The notes under the pieces were generated by a model, which was not told the DNA's origin, searched no databases, and worked only from the letters and a program-made list of their open reading frames with translations. From Apilactobacillus zhangqiuensis (GTDB lineage: Bacteria > Bacillota > Bacilli > Lactobacillales > Lactobacillaceae), in contig NZ_BPLK01000003.1 in NCBI RefSeq assembly GCF_019656215.1, positions 1 through 64,000 of the forward strand: a stretch of 64,000 nt of DNA. Direction: 5' to 3'. Shown one piece after another: positions 44,212 through 54,386 of the stretch (positions are counted from its first letter, which is position 1; every line of letters begins with the position of its first letter). A program made the translations under genes and the position numbers.

Positions 44212-46860
44212 ATGTCTGATAAGAGATTATTATTAATCGATGGAAATAGTATTACTTATAAAGCCTTCTTTGCTTTAATTAAATTAGTAGATCGTTTTAC
44301 TAATAACGAAGGGGTACATACTAACGCAATTTATGGTTTCAATAACATGTTAAATATCATGTTAGACAAAGTGAAACCAACTCACGTTCTGGTAGCCTTT
44401 GATGCTGGAAAAACTACATTTAGAACAGAAATGTACGCTGATTATAAGGCTGGTAGAGACAAGACTCCTGAAGAATTAGTTGAACAATTCGACTATGTAA
44501 AAGAACTACTAAAAAATCGCGGAATTAAATATTACCAATTAAACAATTACGAAGCAGATGACATTATTGGTACGCTTTCAAAACAAGCAGATGGTTTAGG
44601 ATTCGATACAACGATTGTTACTGGAGATAATGATTTAACTCAATTATGTTCAGACAAGACAACTGTATCAATCTCTAACCGTGGGGTATCTGGTGTTGTC
44701 AGATATGACACAGATTACGTTAAGGAAACGATGGGAATTACTCCTGAACAAATCATTGATTGGAAGGCTTTAAAAGGTGATTCATCCGATAATTATTCTG
44801 GGGTTACTGGTGTCGGTGATAAGACATCCCTAAAGTTGGTTAAACAATTCGGTAGCATTGAAAATCTATATGATCACATCGATGAAGTTTCAGGTAAGAA
44901 ACTAAAGGAACACTTAGTTGAGGATAAAGATGAAGCCTTCTTAGCTAAGAAGTTAGCTAGAATTAATCGTGAAGCCCCAATTGAAATTTCTGTTGATGAT
45001 ACGAAATACCAAGGAGATCATATTGATGATTTAATTGCTTTCTATCGTCAAATGAATTTTAGAAAGTTTCTTAGCGAAATGAACACTACTCAAAATGCTA
45101 ATATGAAGGATATTGAGTATGTTGAAATTAACGATGATACTTTGTCTGAAATTGCTAAACAAGATAGCGATAAGGTCACATTTTACCTTGGTATGGATGG
45201 CGATAACTATCATGATGCGCCATTCATTGGTTTCGCTTTAAAAGCAGGCGACAAGATTTATGTATCAAGTGATGTTGACTACCTAAAGAATGATCAAATT
45301 AAACAAATTATTGAAAGTAATGATATTAAAAAAGACGTTTTTGATGCGAAGAGAACTTACGTAGGTTTAAATCGTTTGGGCATTACATTGAATAACGTTG
45401 ATTTTGATTTATTACTATCGTCATACCTATTGGATACTAATGACAATAGCAACGATTTGGGTAAGGTTGCTAATCGACATGATTATTTTGATGTTCAATC
45501 AAATGATGACGTTTATGGTAAGGGTGCTAAACGTGAAATCCCTGAAGGCGATAAGCTATTTAACCATTTCGCTAGAAAGTTAAATGCCATCGATGCTTTA
45601 AGAGACAAATTATTTGATGGGCTAAAAGAAAATAACCAATGGGACCTATATACCGATGTTGAATTACCATTAACTTTTGTGTTAGCCAGAATGGAAATTG
45701 CTGGTGTGGTAGTGGATAAGGATGTTCTAAACGAAATGCAAAGTAAACTTTCAGAACGTTTAGAAGAAATTAAACAAACTATTTATAACGATGCTGGCGA
45801 AGAATTCAATATTGCATCCCCTAAACAACTGGGTGTAATTCTATTTGAGAAATTACAACTACCTGTTATTAAGAAGACTAAGACTGGTTACTCAACTGCT
45901 GTGGGTGTATTAGAACAACTAGCACCTGATTATCCAATCGTTGAAGCTATTCTTGAATATCGTCAATTATCAAAGATTCTATCGACTTACGTTGAAGGAT
46001 TATTATCCGATATTCATGGCGATGGGAAGGTTCATACTAGATACCTTCAAACACTTACTCAAACAGGAAGACTATCTTCTGTAGATCCTAATCTACAAAA
46101 CATTCCTGTTAGAACTGAAGAAGGAAGAAAAATCAGACAGGCCTTCGTGCCAAGTCATGACAACTACCAAATCTTCTCATCCGATTATTCTCAAATTGAA
46201 CTAAGAGTGCTTGCTTCAATCTCTGGTGATAAGAATATGCAAGATGAATTCATTCACAACGATGATATTCATGCTTCAACCGCCAGAAGAATATTCGGTT
46301 TGAAGGATAATAGTGAAGTTACCCCTGAACTTCGTCGTCAAGCAAAGGCGGTTAACTTTGGAATTGTCTATGGAATTTCCGATTTCGGTTTGGCTAAGAA
46401 TACCGGAATTAGTCGTAAGGATGCTAAAGAATTTATTGAAAAGTACTTTGCTGAATATCCTGGCGTAAAAAAATACATGGATGATAGCGTTAAAAGTGCT
46501 AAGGAAAACGGCTATGTTGAAACCATTCTTCACCGTAGACGTTACCTACCAGACATTAATTCCAAGAACTTTAACCTAAGATCATTTGCAGAAAGAACAG
46601 CAATGAATTCCCCAATTCAAGGAAGTGCAGCTGACATCATTAAGATTGCAATGATTAAGATGGAAAATGAATTAAACAAACGTGGCATGAAAACCAAGAT
46701 GTTACTACAAGTGCATGATGAATTGATTTTTGAAGCACCTGATGAAGAAATTGATGTATTAAGCGAATTAGTACCAAAGGTAATGGACTCAGCAGTTGAA
46801 TTAAACGTTCCTCTAAATGTTAAGAGTCATTATGGAAAGAATTGGTACAGTTTGAAATAA
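44212..46860 (+). CDS. polA: DNA polymerase I
   Basis: Repair and Okazaki-fragment polymerase, 882 residues. The 5'-nuclease domain (1 to about 290) has LLIDGNS, YEADDIIGTL and GVTGVGDKTS. The middle domain lacks the DxE proofreading carboxylates: YLGMDGDN stands at the expected place. The polymerase domain has motif A SDYSQIEL (D658), motif B RRQAKAVNFGIVYG and motif C VHDE (834-837). Loss of proofreading is usual in Firmicute PolI. It heads a run polA-mutM-coaE-nrdR-dnaB-dnaI with short gaps. Confidence 0.97.
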   Translation: MSDKRLLLIDGNSITYKAFFALIKLVDRFTNNEGVHTNAIYGFNNMLNIMLDKVKPTHVLVAFDAGKTTFRTEMYADYKAGRDKTPEELVEQFDYVKELLKNRGIKYYQLNNYEADDIIGTLSKQADGLGFDTTIVTGDNDLTQLCSDKTTVSISNRGVSGVVRYDTDYVKETMGITPEQIIDWKALKGDSSDNYSGVTGVGDKTSLKLVKQFGSIENLYDHIDEVSGKKLKEHLVEDKDEAFLAKKLARINREAPIEISVDDTKYQGDHIDDLIAFYRQMNFRKFLSEMNTTQNANMKDIEYVEINDDTLSEIAKQDSDKVTFYLGMDGDNYHDAPFIGFALKAGDKIYVSSDVDYLKNDQIKQIIESNDIKKDVFDAKRTYVGLNRLGITLNNVDFDLLLSSYLLDTNDNSNDLGKVANRHDYFDVQSNDDVYGKGAKREIPEGDKLFNHFARKLNAIDALRDKLFDGLKENNQWDLYTDVELPLTFVLARMEIAGVVVDKDVLNEMQSKLSERLEEIKQTIYNDAGEEFNIASPKQLGVILFEKLQLPVIKKTKTGYSTAVGVLEQLAPDYPIVEAILEYRQLSKILSTYVEGLLSDIHGDGKVHTRYLQTLTQTGRLSSVDPNLQNIPVRTEEGRKIRQAFVPSHDNYQIFSSDYSQIELRVLASISGDKNMQDEFIHNDDIHASTARRIFGLKDNSEVTPELRRQAKAVNFGIVYGISDFGLAKNTGISRKDAKEFIEKYFAEYPGVKKYMDDSVKSAKENGYVETILHRRRYLPDINSKNFNLRSFAERTAMNSPIQGSAADIIKIAMIKMENELNKRGMKTKMLLQVHDELIFEAPDEEIDVLSELVPKVMDSAVELNVPLNVKSHYGKNWYSLK

Positions 46861-46880
46861 ATTAAGTGAGGTTTAATGAT

Positions 46881-47714
46881 ATGCCTGAATTACCTGAAGT
46901 AGAAACTGTTAGAAGAGGTCTTACTAACTTAGTGGAAAGTGCTAAGGTTAAGACAATTGATGTATTATATCCAAAAATGATTAATGTTAGTGCAAAGGAA
47001 TTCAAGGATACTCTAGAAGGCCACACTATTAATCGTATTGATCGTCGAGGTAAATACCTATTATTCAGATTTGATAACAATATGACCTTGGTATCACATC
47101 TAAGAATGGAAGGTAAGTATGATGTGGAACCTGATGGAACTGAACCAACTAAGCATACTCATATTATTTTCCATATGGATGACGACCGTGAACTAAGATA
47201 CAAAGATAGTCGTAAGTTCGGTCGAATGTATTTAGTTAAAAATGGTGATGAAAAGACTCTTTCCGGTTTAGGTACAATTGGTCCTGAACCGACAGACGAA
47301 ACTCTAACTTTTGATTACATGAAATCAATCATGAACAAGGCTAGAGGAAAGATTAAGCCATTTTTACTAAACCAAAGTAATATTGCTGGATTAGGTAATA
47401 TTTACTGTGATGAAGTTTTATGGTTGACCAAGATTCACCCTGAAACTCAAACTAACTTAATTACCGATGAAGAAATTGAAGAATTAAGAAAGAACATTAT
47501 TGCAGAAATAAAAATGGCAATTAAGGGACATGGAACTACTGTTCACTCTTATTCAAATGCATATGGAGAAGCTGGATCATTCCAAAACCATCTACATGTA
47601 TACGGTCGAAAAGGTGAACCTTGTGAACGTTGCGATACCTTATTAGAAAAGATTAAGGTTGCTCAACGCGGAACAACTTTCTGTCCTAACTGCCAAAGAA
47701 AAGTGGTTGAATAA
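46881..47714 (+). CDS. mutM: Formamidopyrimidine-DNA glycosylase
   Basis: Removes 8-oxoguanine and ring-opened purines and nicks the site. The 277-residue protein starts MPELPEVET, so the catalytic Pro2 and Glu3 are exposed after Met removal; this fixes ATG 46881 as start over a longer frame at 46866. RRGKYLLF holds the phosphate-binding Lys, and the C-terminal zinc finger is CERC...CPNC. It lies 20 nt after polA, and its stop is one base before coaE. Confidence 0.97.
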   Translation: MPELPEVETVRRGLTNLVESAKVKTIDVLYPKMINVSAKEFKDTLEGHTINRIDRRGKYLLFRFDNNMTLVSHLRMEGKYDVEPDGTEPTKHTHIIFHMDDDRELRYKDSRKFGRMYLVKNGDEKTLSGLGTIGPEPTDETLTFDYMKSIMNKARGKIKPFLLNQSNIAGLGNIYCDEVLWLTKIHPETQTNLITDEEIEELRKNIIAEIKMAIKGHGTTVHSYSNAYGEAGSFQNHLHVYGRKGEPCERCDTLLEKIKVAQRGTTFCPNCQRKVVE

Positions 47715-47715
47715 C

Positions 47716-48300
47716 ATGACGAGAGTAATCGGATTGACTGGTGGCATTGCTACTGGAAAATCAACTGTATCAGAATATTTAACGAGCGTTGGATATGAAA
47801 TCATTGATGCCGATAAAATTACTCACCAAGTTCAATCAAAGGGCAGCAAGGGTCTAGAGGCTATTGCTGCCTTTTTTGGTAAAGATATTATCAAAGAAGA
47901 TGGTGAGTTGAATCGACAAAAGTTAGGTTCAATTGTCTTTAATGACAAATCTAAATTAATTGAACTAACCAGAATTATTGATCCATTCATTCGAAATGAA
48001 GTGATTAGAAGAATCAATGAGACTAAAAATGATGTAGTTATCCTAGATGCACCAACTCTATTCGAAAATGGATATCACTTCATGTGTGATGACATCATCA
48101 GTGTTGTTTGTGATTTTGACGAACAGGAGAAGCGTTTGATAGAACGTGATTCTTTATCGAAAGAAGATGCCGATGCCAGAATTAATAGCCAATGGCCATT
48201 GAAAATCAAGGCAGAATTGTCTACTTATGTCATTGATAGTAATGGAAGCATTATGCAAACACGCAATCAAGTGGTAAAATTGTTTAATAACATAGATTAA
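47716..48300 (+). CDS. coaE: Dephospho-CoA kinase
   Basis: Last step of coenzyme A synthesis, phosphorylating dephospho-CoA. The 194 residues contain the P-loop GLTGGIATGKST (about 6-17) and DADKITH, as usual for CoaE. ATG 47716, directly after the mutM stop, gives the standard N-terminus MTRVIGLTGG; the Shine-Dalgarno is weak, which suggests coupling to mutM translation. The polA-mutM-coaE-nrdR order is common in Firmicutes. Confidence 0.95.
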   Translation: MTRVIGLTGGIATGKSTVSEYLTSVGYEIIDADKITHQVQSKGSKGLEAIAAFFGKDIIKEDGELNRQKLGSIVFNDKSKLIELTRIIDPFIRNEVIRRINETKNDVVILDAPTLFENGYHFMCDDIISVVCDFDEQEKRLIERDSLSKEDADARINSQWPLKIKAELSTYVIDSNGSIMQTRNQVVKLFNNID

Positions 48301-48314
48301 TTGAGGTGAAACAT

Positions 48315-48785
48315 ATGCAATGTCCTCATTGCCATAAAAACTCTTCGAGAGTAGTCGATAGTCGTCCTGCCGAAAATGGCCAAGTAATTAGACGTCGTCG
48401 TGAATGTGAAAATTGTAATTACAGATATACAACATTTGAAAGAATTGAACAAACACCATTATTAGTTATTAAGAACAACGGAAATCGTGAAGAATTTGAT
48501 CACGAAAAAATACTTCGTGGAATTATTCGTTCTGCTGAAAAGCGTCCAGTGCCAATGGATGCAATGACATCTATTGCAGATAAGGTTGAAAATCGTATTC
48601 GTTCTTTGGGCGAAAACGAAGTATCAAGTCAACTAATTGGTGAATATGTGATGAAAGAACTAGTGAATGTGGATGAAATTGCTTATATTCGATTCGCTAG
48701 TGTTTATCGTCAATTTAAAGATATGACGGTCTTTTATAATGAATTAAAAGAGGTATTAGATAAGGACCAAAAAAATAAGAATTAG
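48315..48785 (+). CDS. nrdR: Transcriptional repressor NrdR
   Basis: Zinc-ribbon/ATP-cone repressor of ribonucleotide reductase genes, 156 residues. The ribbon cysteines are C3, C6, C31 and C34 (CPHC, CENC), followed by RRRRECENCNYRYTTFER. The ATP cone begins at VIKNNGNREEF. ATG 48315 is preferred over GTG 48306 because TGAGGTGA overlaps the latter. No nrd genes or NrdR boxes were spotted in this window. Confidence 0.96.
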   Translation: MQCPHCHKNSSRVVDSRPAENGQVIRRRRECENCNYRYTTFERIEQTPLLVIKNNGNREEFDHEKILRGIIRSAEKRPVPMDAMTSIADKVENRIRSLGENEVSSQLIGEYVMKELVNVDEIAYIRFASVYRQFKDMTVFYNELKEVLDKDQKNKN

Positions 48786-48797
48786 TGGGGAATTAAT

Positions 48798-50183
48798 ATG
48801 ACAGATCAATGGCGAGAGGTAAATCCTCTATCCAAGTTTATATTGTTAGCAGATGATGATTTATCCGACTTACAAAGAACTTCTTTGGATGTTTTATATC
48901 AACCAATCATTGGTGTCTTGCCATATGCTTTGATTAACAATTTTTGGCGTATGAGTCATGAAAAAAAGACACATCAAGCACATAGTCATTTTGAAACCTT
49001 GTCTTATTTAAGTGTCGATATGAAGTCATTTTATGAGGCCCGCTTGAGATTAGAAGCGGCCGGATTGATGAAAACGTACATCAAGACCAATTCAAACGAT
49101 GAAAAACAATACGTCTATCGTTTAGTTAGTCCACTATCTGTTAATGATTTTTTTATGGATGATTTACTAAGTGTCTCACTATTACAAGTCATTGGTGAGG
49201 ATAGATATGTTGACTTATACAATGAATTTATCAGACCAGGATTTGATTTATCTGAATATAAAGATGTATCTAAGAACTTCCTTCAAGTGTTTAATATTCG
49301 TGATAGTGAAGTTACAAATACGCCTAAGGCGGTTGCAAAAGTTAAGGATAGTATTAAGGAAAATCATGACGATGTTTCCTCCGGTCCGGTTATTGAAAAA
49401 AGCAATGACTTCGACTTTAATTTGCTATTGGATATGTTGAACCAGTCATATGTAAATACTACTGATGTTAAAAAGAACATTAATCTGATTAATTCTGAAC
49501 ATCAGCTATATGGTATTGATGAAATAGAAATGGCCAAATTGATTGAAAAGGCAACAAACGTTACCAACAACGTTTTTGATCCAAACAACTTCAAGATTTT
49601 GGTATCTAGACAGTTCCAATCTAATACCGCAAATGTATCCCATCAGACTAAACAGGTGAATAATTCTACTGAAGCTAATGTTAATGATTTGAATGCGCAA
49701 GAAAGGCAATTGATTAAATCTGCAAGTGAATATGCGCCAATTGAATTTTTGAACTATTTAAAGACTGCCAAAGGTGGATACGTTCACAGTAACGAGGAAC
49801 GCATGATTTCTGATTTAGTAGCTAGACAAATATTAAAGCCAGAAGTAATCAACATGATTGTTTATCATATCTTAATTGATCAAGAAAAGTCCGGTTTAAA
49901 CAAGAACCTCTTTGAAGCAATTGCAGACAATTGGTCACAAAATAATGTTACCGATGCAAGTAGGGCAGTTACCTTTATTAAGGACAGACAAAAAGAGCTA
50001 AATAAACCTAGAAAACCTCGTTTCAATAATAATCGTAAGATGACGGTTAAAGAAACACTTCCTGATTGGGCAAAAGACAACGAAAAACCAAAGGAATATG
50101 GTAAGGTTAACGAAGATAAGAAAAAAGAATTAGAAGCTAGAATTCAAAAGCTTCGTAACAGTAGAAAAGAGGGTAGAGAATGA
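48798..50183 (+). CDS. dnaB: Replication initiation / membrane attachment protein DnaB
   Basis: Firmicute primosome protein (not the helicase) that loads the replicative helicase with DnaD and DnaI. The 461 residues show a winged-helix-like N-terminal half, a low-complexity middle (about 190-300), and a C-terminal DnaD-like helical domain (APIEFLNYLKTAKGGYV onward) with a basic tail. Its last 4 nt overlap dnaI (ATGA). The gene follows nrdR as in Bacillus. Confidence 0.92.
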   Translation: MTDQWREVNPLSKFILLADDDLSDLQRTSLDVLYQPIIGVLPYALINNFWRMSHEKKTHQAHSHFETLSYLSVDMKSFYEARLRLEAAGLMKTYIKTNSNDEKQYVYRLVSPLSVNDFFMDDLLSVSLLQVIGEDRYVDLYNEFIRPGFDLSEYKDVSKNFLQVFNIRDSEVTNTPKAVAKVKDSIKENHDDVSSGPVIEKSNDFDFNLLLDMLNQSYVNTTDVKKNINLINSEHQLYGIDEIEMAKLIEKATNVTNNVFDPNNFKILVSRQFQSNTANVSHQTKQVNNSTEANVNDLNAQERQLIKSASEYAPIEFLNYLKTAKGGYVHSNEERMISDLVARQILKPEVINMIVYHILIDQEKSGLNKNLFEAIADNWSQNNVTDASRAVTFIKDRQKELNKPRKPRFNNNRKMTVKETLPDWAKDNEKPKEYGKVNEDKKKELEARIQKLRNSRKEGRE

Positions 50184-51112
50184 AAAACTTAAGTGATGAA
50201 TTTGCAAAAACTTTGAGTAAACCTAAGTACAACGAACGCTACCAACAATCAGTCAATGCCGTTTTAAATAATGATGATGTTAAGTCATTTTTGAACAAGC
50301 ACAAGGATGAACTAGAAGATGACGTTGTTAAACGTTCTATGTCTAAGTTATATGAATTCGTACAAGAAAATAACAAGCTAAAAAATAATCAACCAACAAC
50401 GATTCCTGGATATACGCCAGTATTAGTCGTTAATAAGGGGTTGATTGATATTTCATATGTTCCTACACAAAAAACAAAGGATAATATGAAAAAGGCTAAA
50501 GTACTTAAACGAATTCATGCGGTTGCAATGCCTAAGAACATTAAGAACGTTACATTGGATCAATTTGATTTAAGCGAAAATGACTATCGTATGAATGCGA
50601 TGGGATTAGTTACCGATTTTATTGAGGAATACACAAATGCTCCAAAAAAGTGGCATCAAGGAATGTATTTATACGGTGAATTCGGTGTCGGAAAAACATT
50701 TCTAATGGCTGCAATGGCCAATGAACTAGCCAAGAATGGATTTGAAGTAACATTAGTTCATTTCCCAAGTTTCGCAGTTGAAATGAAGAGTGCCATCTCA
50801 AGTAATTTAGTTGCTGATAAGCTAGATGCAATTAAGAAGACACCAATTCTAATCTTGGATGATATCGGTGCTGATTCAATGTCATCTTGGGTAAGGGATG
50901 ACATTTTGGGAGTTATTCTTGAATACAGAATGCAAAACTCACTAAGCACATTCTTTACTTCAAACTTCTCAATGCAACAATTTGAAGAAGAACACTTAGC
51001 TGTTAACAATAAGGGTGACCTAGAACCACTAAAAGCTAAACGAATTATGCAACGCGTTCACTACTTAGCAAAAGAAGTAGGGATGTTTGGTCAAAATCGT
51101 CGTCCACAATAA
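50180..51112 (+). CDS. dnaI: Helicase loader DnaI
   Basis: AAA+ ATPase of 310 residues that loads the replicative helicase at oriC and restarted forks. The N-terminal part is a helicase-contact domain; Walker A GEFGVGKT is near 166-173 and Walker B LILDDIGAD follows. The ending QRVHYLAKEVGMFGQNRR has the arginine-rich character of the family. Coupled to dnaB by an ATGA overlap. Confidence 0.95.
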   Translation: MKNLSDEFAKTLSKPKYNERYQQSVNAVLNNDDVKSFLNKHKDELEDDVVKRSMSKLYEFVQENNKLKNNQPTTIPGYTPVLVVNKGLIDISYVPTQKTKDNMKKAKVLKRIHAVAMPKNIKNVTLDQFDLSENDYRMNAMGLVTDFIEEYTNAPKKWHQGMYLYGEFGVGKTFLMAAMANELAKNGFEVTLVHFPSFAVEMKSAISSNLVADKLDAIKKTPILILDDIGADSMSSWVRDDILGVILEYRMQNSLSTFFTSNFSMQQFEEEHLAVNNKGDLEPLKAKRIMQRVHYLAKEVGMFGQNRRPQ

Positions 51113-51119
51113 TTAATGC

Positions 51120-51148
51120 TTGACAATTTTAGCGTGACTGTCGATAAT
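51120..51148 (+). promoter_or_regulatory. Promoter of thrS
   Basis: Consensus TTGACA (51120-51125), 17-nt spacer, GATAAT (51143-51148). Confidence 0.85.
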
Positions 51149-51154
51149 AAAGAC

Positions 51155-51397
51155 AGTTGATAAAAGACATGATTTTAAATCTCGACTTACAGGGAGAGGA
51201 TACGTTTGCTGGAAGTATCTTCATGTTCAGATTTGAAGTTACCACTTTTATTTTAAATCAGAGGAAAATTCTGAATCGGGTTGTTTCGTTATAGACTATT
51301 ATGAGGCCTATTTGTTAGTGCAAATAGGTAGAATTCGGGTGGAACCACGTTATTAACGTCCCTAGTGTCTATTTATTTAGATGCTAGGGACTTTTTT
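51155..51397 (+). promoter_or_regulatory. T-box leader of thrS, specifier ACC (Thr)
   Basis: Lower stem ATAAAAG (51160-51166)/CTTTTAT (51245-51251). The loop 3' side GAAGTTACCA contains ACC (51241-51243), a Thr codon, then a purine and the stem, the same geometry as in the leuS and argS leaders. T-box CGGGTGGAACCACG is at 51336-51349. The terminator stem GTCCCTAG/CTAGGGAC with T-run is at 51358-51397. Specifier position is inferred from pairing. Confidence 0.88.
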
Positions 51398-51434
51398 GTT
51401 TCTATTCGAAAATTACACAAGGGAGTGCTCTATT

Positions 51435-53378
51435 ATGGCAAAGATTTCATTTGAATTTCCTGACGGTAGCGTAAAAGAATTCGATCAGGGAGTAACTACT
51501 GAAGATATCGCTAAATCAATTTCTATTAGTTTGGCTAAGAAATCAGTAGCTGGTAAGATTGACGGAAAAATGGTTGAAATCGATTTACCACTTGAAAAAG
51601 GTGGCAAGATTGAAATCGTTACAAAAGATACAGAAGATGGTCTAAAGGTATTACGCCAAACAGCTTCACAATTACTAAAAGCTGCCCTTGCTGACCAATT
51701 TAACAACATTCAATTTGGTGAAAGTACTTCTGACGAAGATGGTTTCTTCGTTGATACTGACAAGCGTGATTCACAAGTTAGTGCTGATGAACTACCACAA
51801 GTTGAAGAACGCATTAACAAAATGGTTTCAGACAACGTAAAAATTGAAAGAAAAGTATTATCTCTAGAAGATGCTTTAAAGCAAGTTGATGGAGATCCAT
51901 ACCAAGCTAAGCTAGTTAATGAATTAGCTGAAGATGGTAAAGTTGTGTTCTACCAAATCGGTGACTACTTAGGTTTAGGTGAAGGTGTTGTATTACCAGA
52001 AGCTAAGGCTGTTAAGGAATACAAATTACTTTCAGTTGCCGGTGCATACTGGGAAGGTAAATCATCAAACCCAATGCTACAAAGAATCTTCGCCACAGCA
52101 TTCTTCAAGAAAGCTGATTTAGAAGACGACTTAAAGAGAAGACAAGAAGCTAAAGAAAGAGACCACAGAGTTATCGGAAACAAGCTAGACTTATTCTTCG
52201 TTGACCCTAAGGTTGGTGCTGGTTTAGCTTACTGGATGCCAAATGGTGCTACTATCCGTCGTGTTGTTGAAAGATACATCATTGATAAGGAATTAGCTAA
52301 CGGTTACCAACACGTTATCACGCCAGTTCTAATGAACTTAGATGCATACAAGACATCTGGTCATTGGCAACACTACCGTGAAGACATGTTCCCACCAATG
52401 GACATGGGTGATGGTGAAGAACTAGAATTACGTCCTATGAACTGTCCTAGCCACATCCAAATCTTTAAGCACCACATCCGTTCATACCGTGAACTACCAA
52501 TGAGAATTGCTGAACTAGGTATGATGCACAGATACGAAAAATCAGGTGCTTTATCAGGTCTACAACGTGTTCGTGAAATGACTCTAAATGATGGTCACAC
52601 ATTCTTAAGATTAGACCAAATCCAAGACGAATTTAAGAAGGTTCTTGGTTTGATGGTTGAAGTATACAAAGACTTCGATATTAAGAATTACCACTTCAGA
52701 TTAAGTTACAGAGATCCTAAGAACACTGAAAAGTACTTCGATGATGAAGAAATGTGGAGCAAGTCACAATCAATGCTTAAGGGTGCCATGGATGATCTTG
52801 GCCTAGACTACGTTGAAGCCGAAGGTGAAGCAGCGTTCTATGGTCCTAAGCTTGATGTTCAAACTTACACTGCAATGGGTAATGAAGAAACACTATCAAC
52901 TATTCAATTAGACTTCATGCTACCTGAAAGATTTGATCTACACTACGTTGGTGAAGATGGTGAAGAACACCGTCCAGTTATGATGCACCGTGGTTTAGTT
53001 TCAACTATGGAAAGATTTATTGCTTACCTAATTGAAGTATACAAGGGTGCATTCCCAACTTGGTTAGCTCCAAAGCAAGTTAAAGTTATTCCTGTAAGTA
53101 TGGAAAAATACGGTGACTACGCTAAGGAAGTTAACAGCAAGTTAGCTGCGTTAGGTATCCGTACAAGTGTTGATGACAGAAACGAAAAGATGGGTTACTT
53201 AATTCGTGATGCTCAAACTAACAAGATTCCATACACAATCGTTGTTGGTGAAAGCGAAATGAACTCTAACCAAGTTTCTGTACGTAAGTACGGTGAACAA
53301 GATAGTGAAAGTCTAAGTCTTGATGACTTCATAAAAGAAATTCAAGAAGACATTAGTAACTACTCAAGAGAAAAATAA
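51435..53378 (+). CDS. threonyl: Threonyl-tRNA synthetase
   Basis: Class II synthetase charging tRNA-Thr (thrS), 647 residues with the usual TGS, editing (SAD), catalytic and anticodon domains. Catalytic marks are [12 protein letters not shown] with the zinc Cys and the motif-2 region [20 protein letters not shown]. The C-terminal anticodon domain starts near [15 protein letters not shown] 51435 is chosen because AGGGAG precedes it and [12 protein letters not shown] is a standard start; the longer frame runs into the leader. Regulated by the Thr T-box. Confidence 0.97.
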   Translation: MAKISFEFPDGSVKEFDQGVTTEDIAKSISISLAKKSVAGKIDGKMVEIDLPLEKGGKIEIVTKDTEDGLKVLRQTASQLLKAALADQFNNIQFGESTSDEDGFFVDTDKRDSQVSADELPQVEERINKMVSDNVKIERKVLSLEDALKQVDGDPYQAKLVNELAEDGKVVFYQIGDYLGLGEGVVLPEAKAVKEYKLLSVAGAYWEGKSSNPMLQRIFATAFFKKADLEDDLKRRQEAKERDHRVIGNKLDLFFVDPKVGAGLAYWMPNGATIRRVVERYIIDKELANGYQHVITPVLMNLDAYKTSGHWQHYREDMFPPMDMGDGEELELRPMNCPSHIQIFKHHIRSYRELPMRIAELGMMHRYEKSGALSGLQRVREMTLNDGHTFLRLDQIQDEFKKVLGLMVEVYKDFDIKNYHFRLSYRDPKNTEKYFDDEEMWSKSQSMLKGAMDDLGLDYVEAEGEAAFYGPKLDVQTYTAMGNEETLSTIQLDFMLPERFDLHYVGEDGEEHRPVMMHRGLVSTMERFIAYLIEVYKGAFPTWLAPKQVKVIPVSMEKYGDYAKEVNSKLAALGIRTSVDDRNEKMGYLIRDAQTNKIPYTIVVGESEMNSNQVSVRKYGEQDSESLSLDDFIKEIQEDISNYSREK

Positions 53379-53387
53379 TAAATGTTG

Positions 53388-53415
53388 TTGACAAGTATCA
53401 CTCATGTGGTATTAT
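53388..53415 (+). promoter_or_regulatory. Promoter of infC-rpmI-rplT
   Basis: TTGACA (53388-53393), 16-nt spacer, TATTAT (53410-53415) with extended TGG. Confidence 0.8.
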
Positions 53416-53420
53416 ATAAG

Positions 53421-53563
53421 TAACGAAAAAGCAGAAGCATCCCGCTTCTCGCCTGAGTGATCGAAAAAGATGGCTAGGCATGATATCGGATTAACCTTTG
53501 ATTTAATGTTCAAAGGACCAAAAGCGGGTGCTCGATTGTGGGTATCCGCTTTTTTCTGCTTTT
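53421..53563 (+). promoter_or_regulatory. L20-type autoregulatory leader of infC-rpmI-rplT
   Basis: Structured leader of the infC operon. Stem AAAGCGG/CCGCTTT (within 53521-53551) with a following T-run acts as a terminator. A segment AAAAAGCAGAA near its 5' end can pair with TTCTGCTTTTT (53552-53563) just downstream, an outer long-range stem. In Firmicutes, ribosomal protein L20 binds such leaders and promotes termination. The assignment rests on position and structure. Confidence 0.75.
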
Positions 53564-53587
53564 TAATATACTTGGAGGTGAATTACC

Positions 53588-54109
53588 ATAGCAAACGATA
53601 TGATGGTTAATGATGGAATTCGAGCTCGCGAAGTTCGTTTAATTGGTGCTGATGGTGATCAATTAGGTATTAAGTCAAAGGACGAAGCAATGCAAATTGC
53701 TGAAGCTGCTGGATTAGATCTTGTAGTTGTTGCTCCTAAGGCTAAGCCAATGGTTGCTAAAGTTATTGATTACGGAAAATACCGTTTCGAACAACAAAAG
53801 AAAGCTCGTCTATCTCGTAAGAAGCAAAAGGTAGTTAGTGTTAAGGAAATTAGATTAAGTCCAACTATTGATACTAATGATTTTAATACTAAGTTGAAGA
53901 GAGCTAAGACATTCATCTCAAAAGGTGAAAAAGTTCGAGTTTCAATTCGCTTTAAGGGACGTGCCATCACACATAAGGAAATTGGTCGTGATGTTTTAAA
54001 CAGAATGGCAGATTCTACATCAGATGTTGCTAGCGTTACTCAACGAGCAAAAATGGATGGAAGAAGTATGTTCCTAATGCTCGCACCTAAGTCAAGCGAT
54101 AAAAAATAG
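53588..54109 (+). CDS. infC: Translation initiation factor IF-3, ATA start
   Basis: Controls start-codon fidelity and 30S subunit recycling. The 173-residue protein has [14 protein letters not shown] at the N-terminus and the C-terminal domain [16 protein letters not shown]...RFKGR. The start is ATA 53588: TTGGAGGTGA lies 9 nt upstream, while the first ATG (53600) would be too far. A non-canonical start is the known device by which IF-3 represses its own mRNA. First gene of infC-rpmI-rplT. Confidence 0.95.
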   Translation: MANDMMVNDGIRAREVRLIGADGDQLGIKSKDEAMQIAEAAGLDLVVVAPKAKPMVAKVIDYGKYRFEQQKKARLSRKKQKVVSVKEIRLSPTIDTNDFNTKLKRAKTFISKGEKVRVSIRFKGRAITHKEIGRDVLNRMADSTSDVASVTQRAKMDGRSMFLMLAPKSSDKK

Positions 54110-54156
54110 ATAGTATTGTTATAATACTTAAGTTAAATTAAGGGAGGATTTTTTCA

Positions 54157-54345
54157 ATGCCAAAGACTAAATCAAATCGTGCAATTGCAAAGCGTTTCAA
54201 GAAAACTGCTAAAGGTGGTTTAAAGAGTGCTAACGCATTCACAAGTCACCGTTTCCACGGTAAGACAAAGAAACAACGTCGTAACCTACGTGGTACAAGC
54301 ATGGTAAACGATACATTAGCAAACAAATACACAAAGATGTTTTAA
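54157..54345 (+). CDS. rpmI: 50S ribosomal protein L35
   Basis: Basic ribosomal protein of 62 residues, typical L35 sequence: [36 protein letters not shown] precedes the ATG. It lies between infC and rplT in the standard operon. Confidence 0.97.
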   Translation: MPKTKSNRAIAKRFKKTAKGGLKSANAFTSHRFHGKTKKQRRNLRGTSMVNDTLANKYTKMF

Positions 54346-54386
54346 TTAATACTTTTAAGTAAGACATAATTTAGGAGGAGTTAAAT

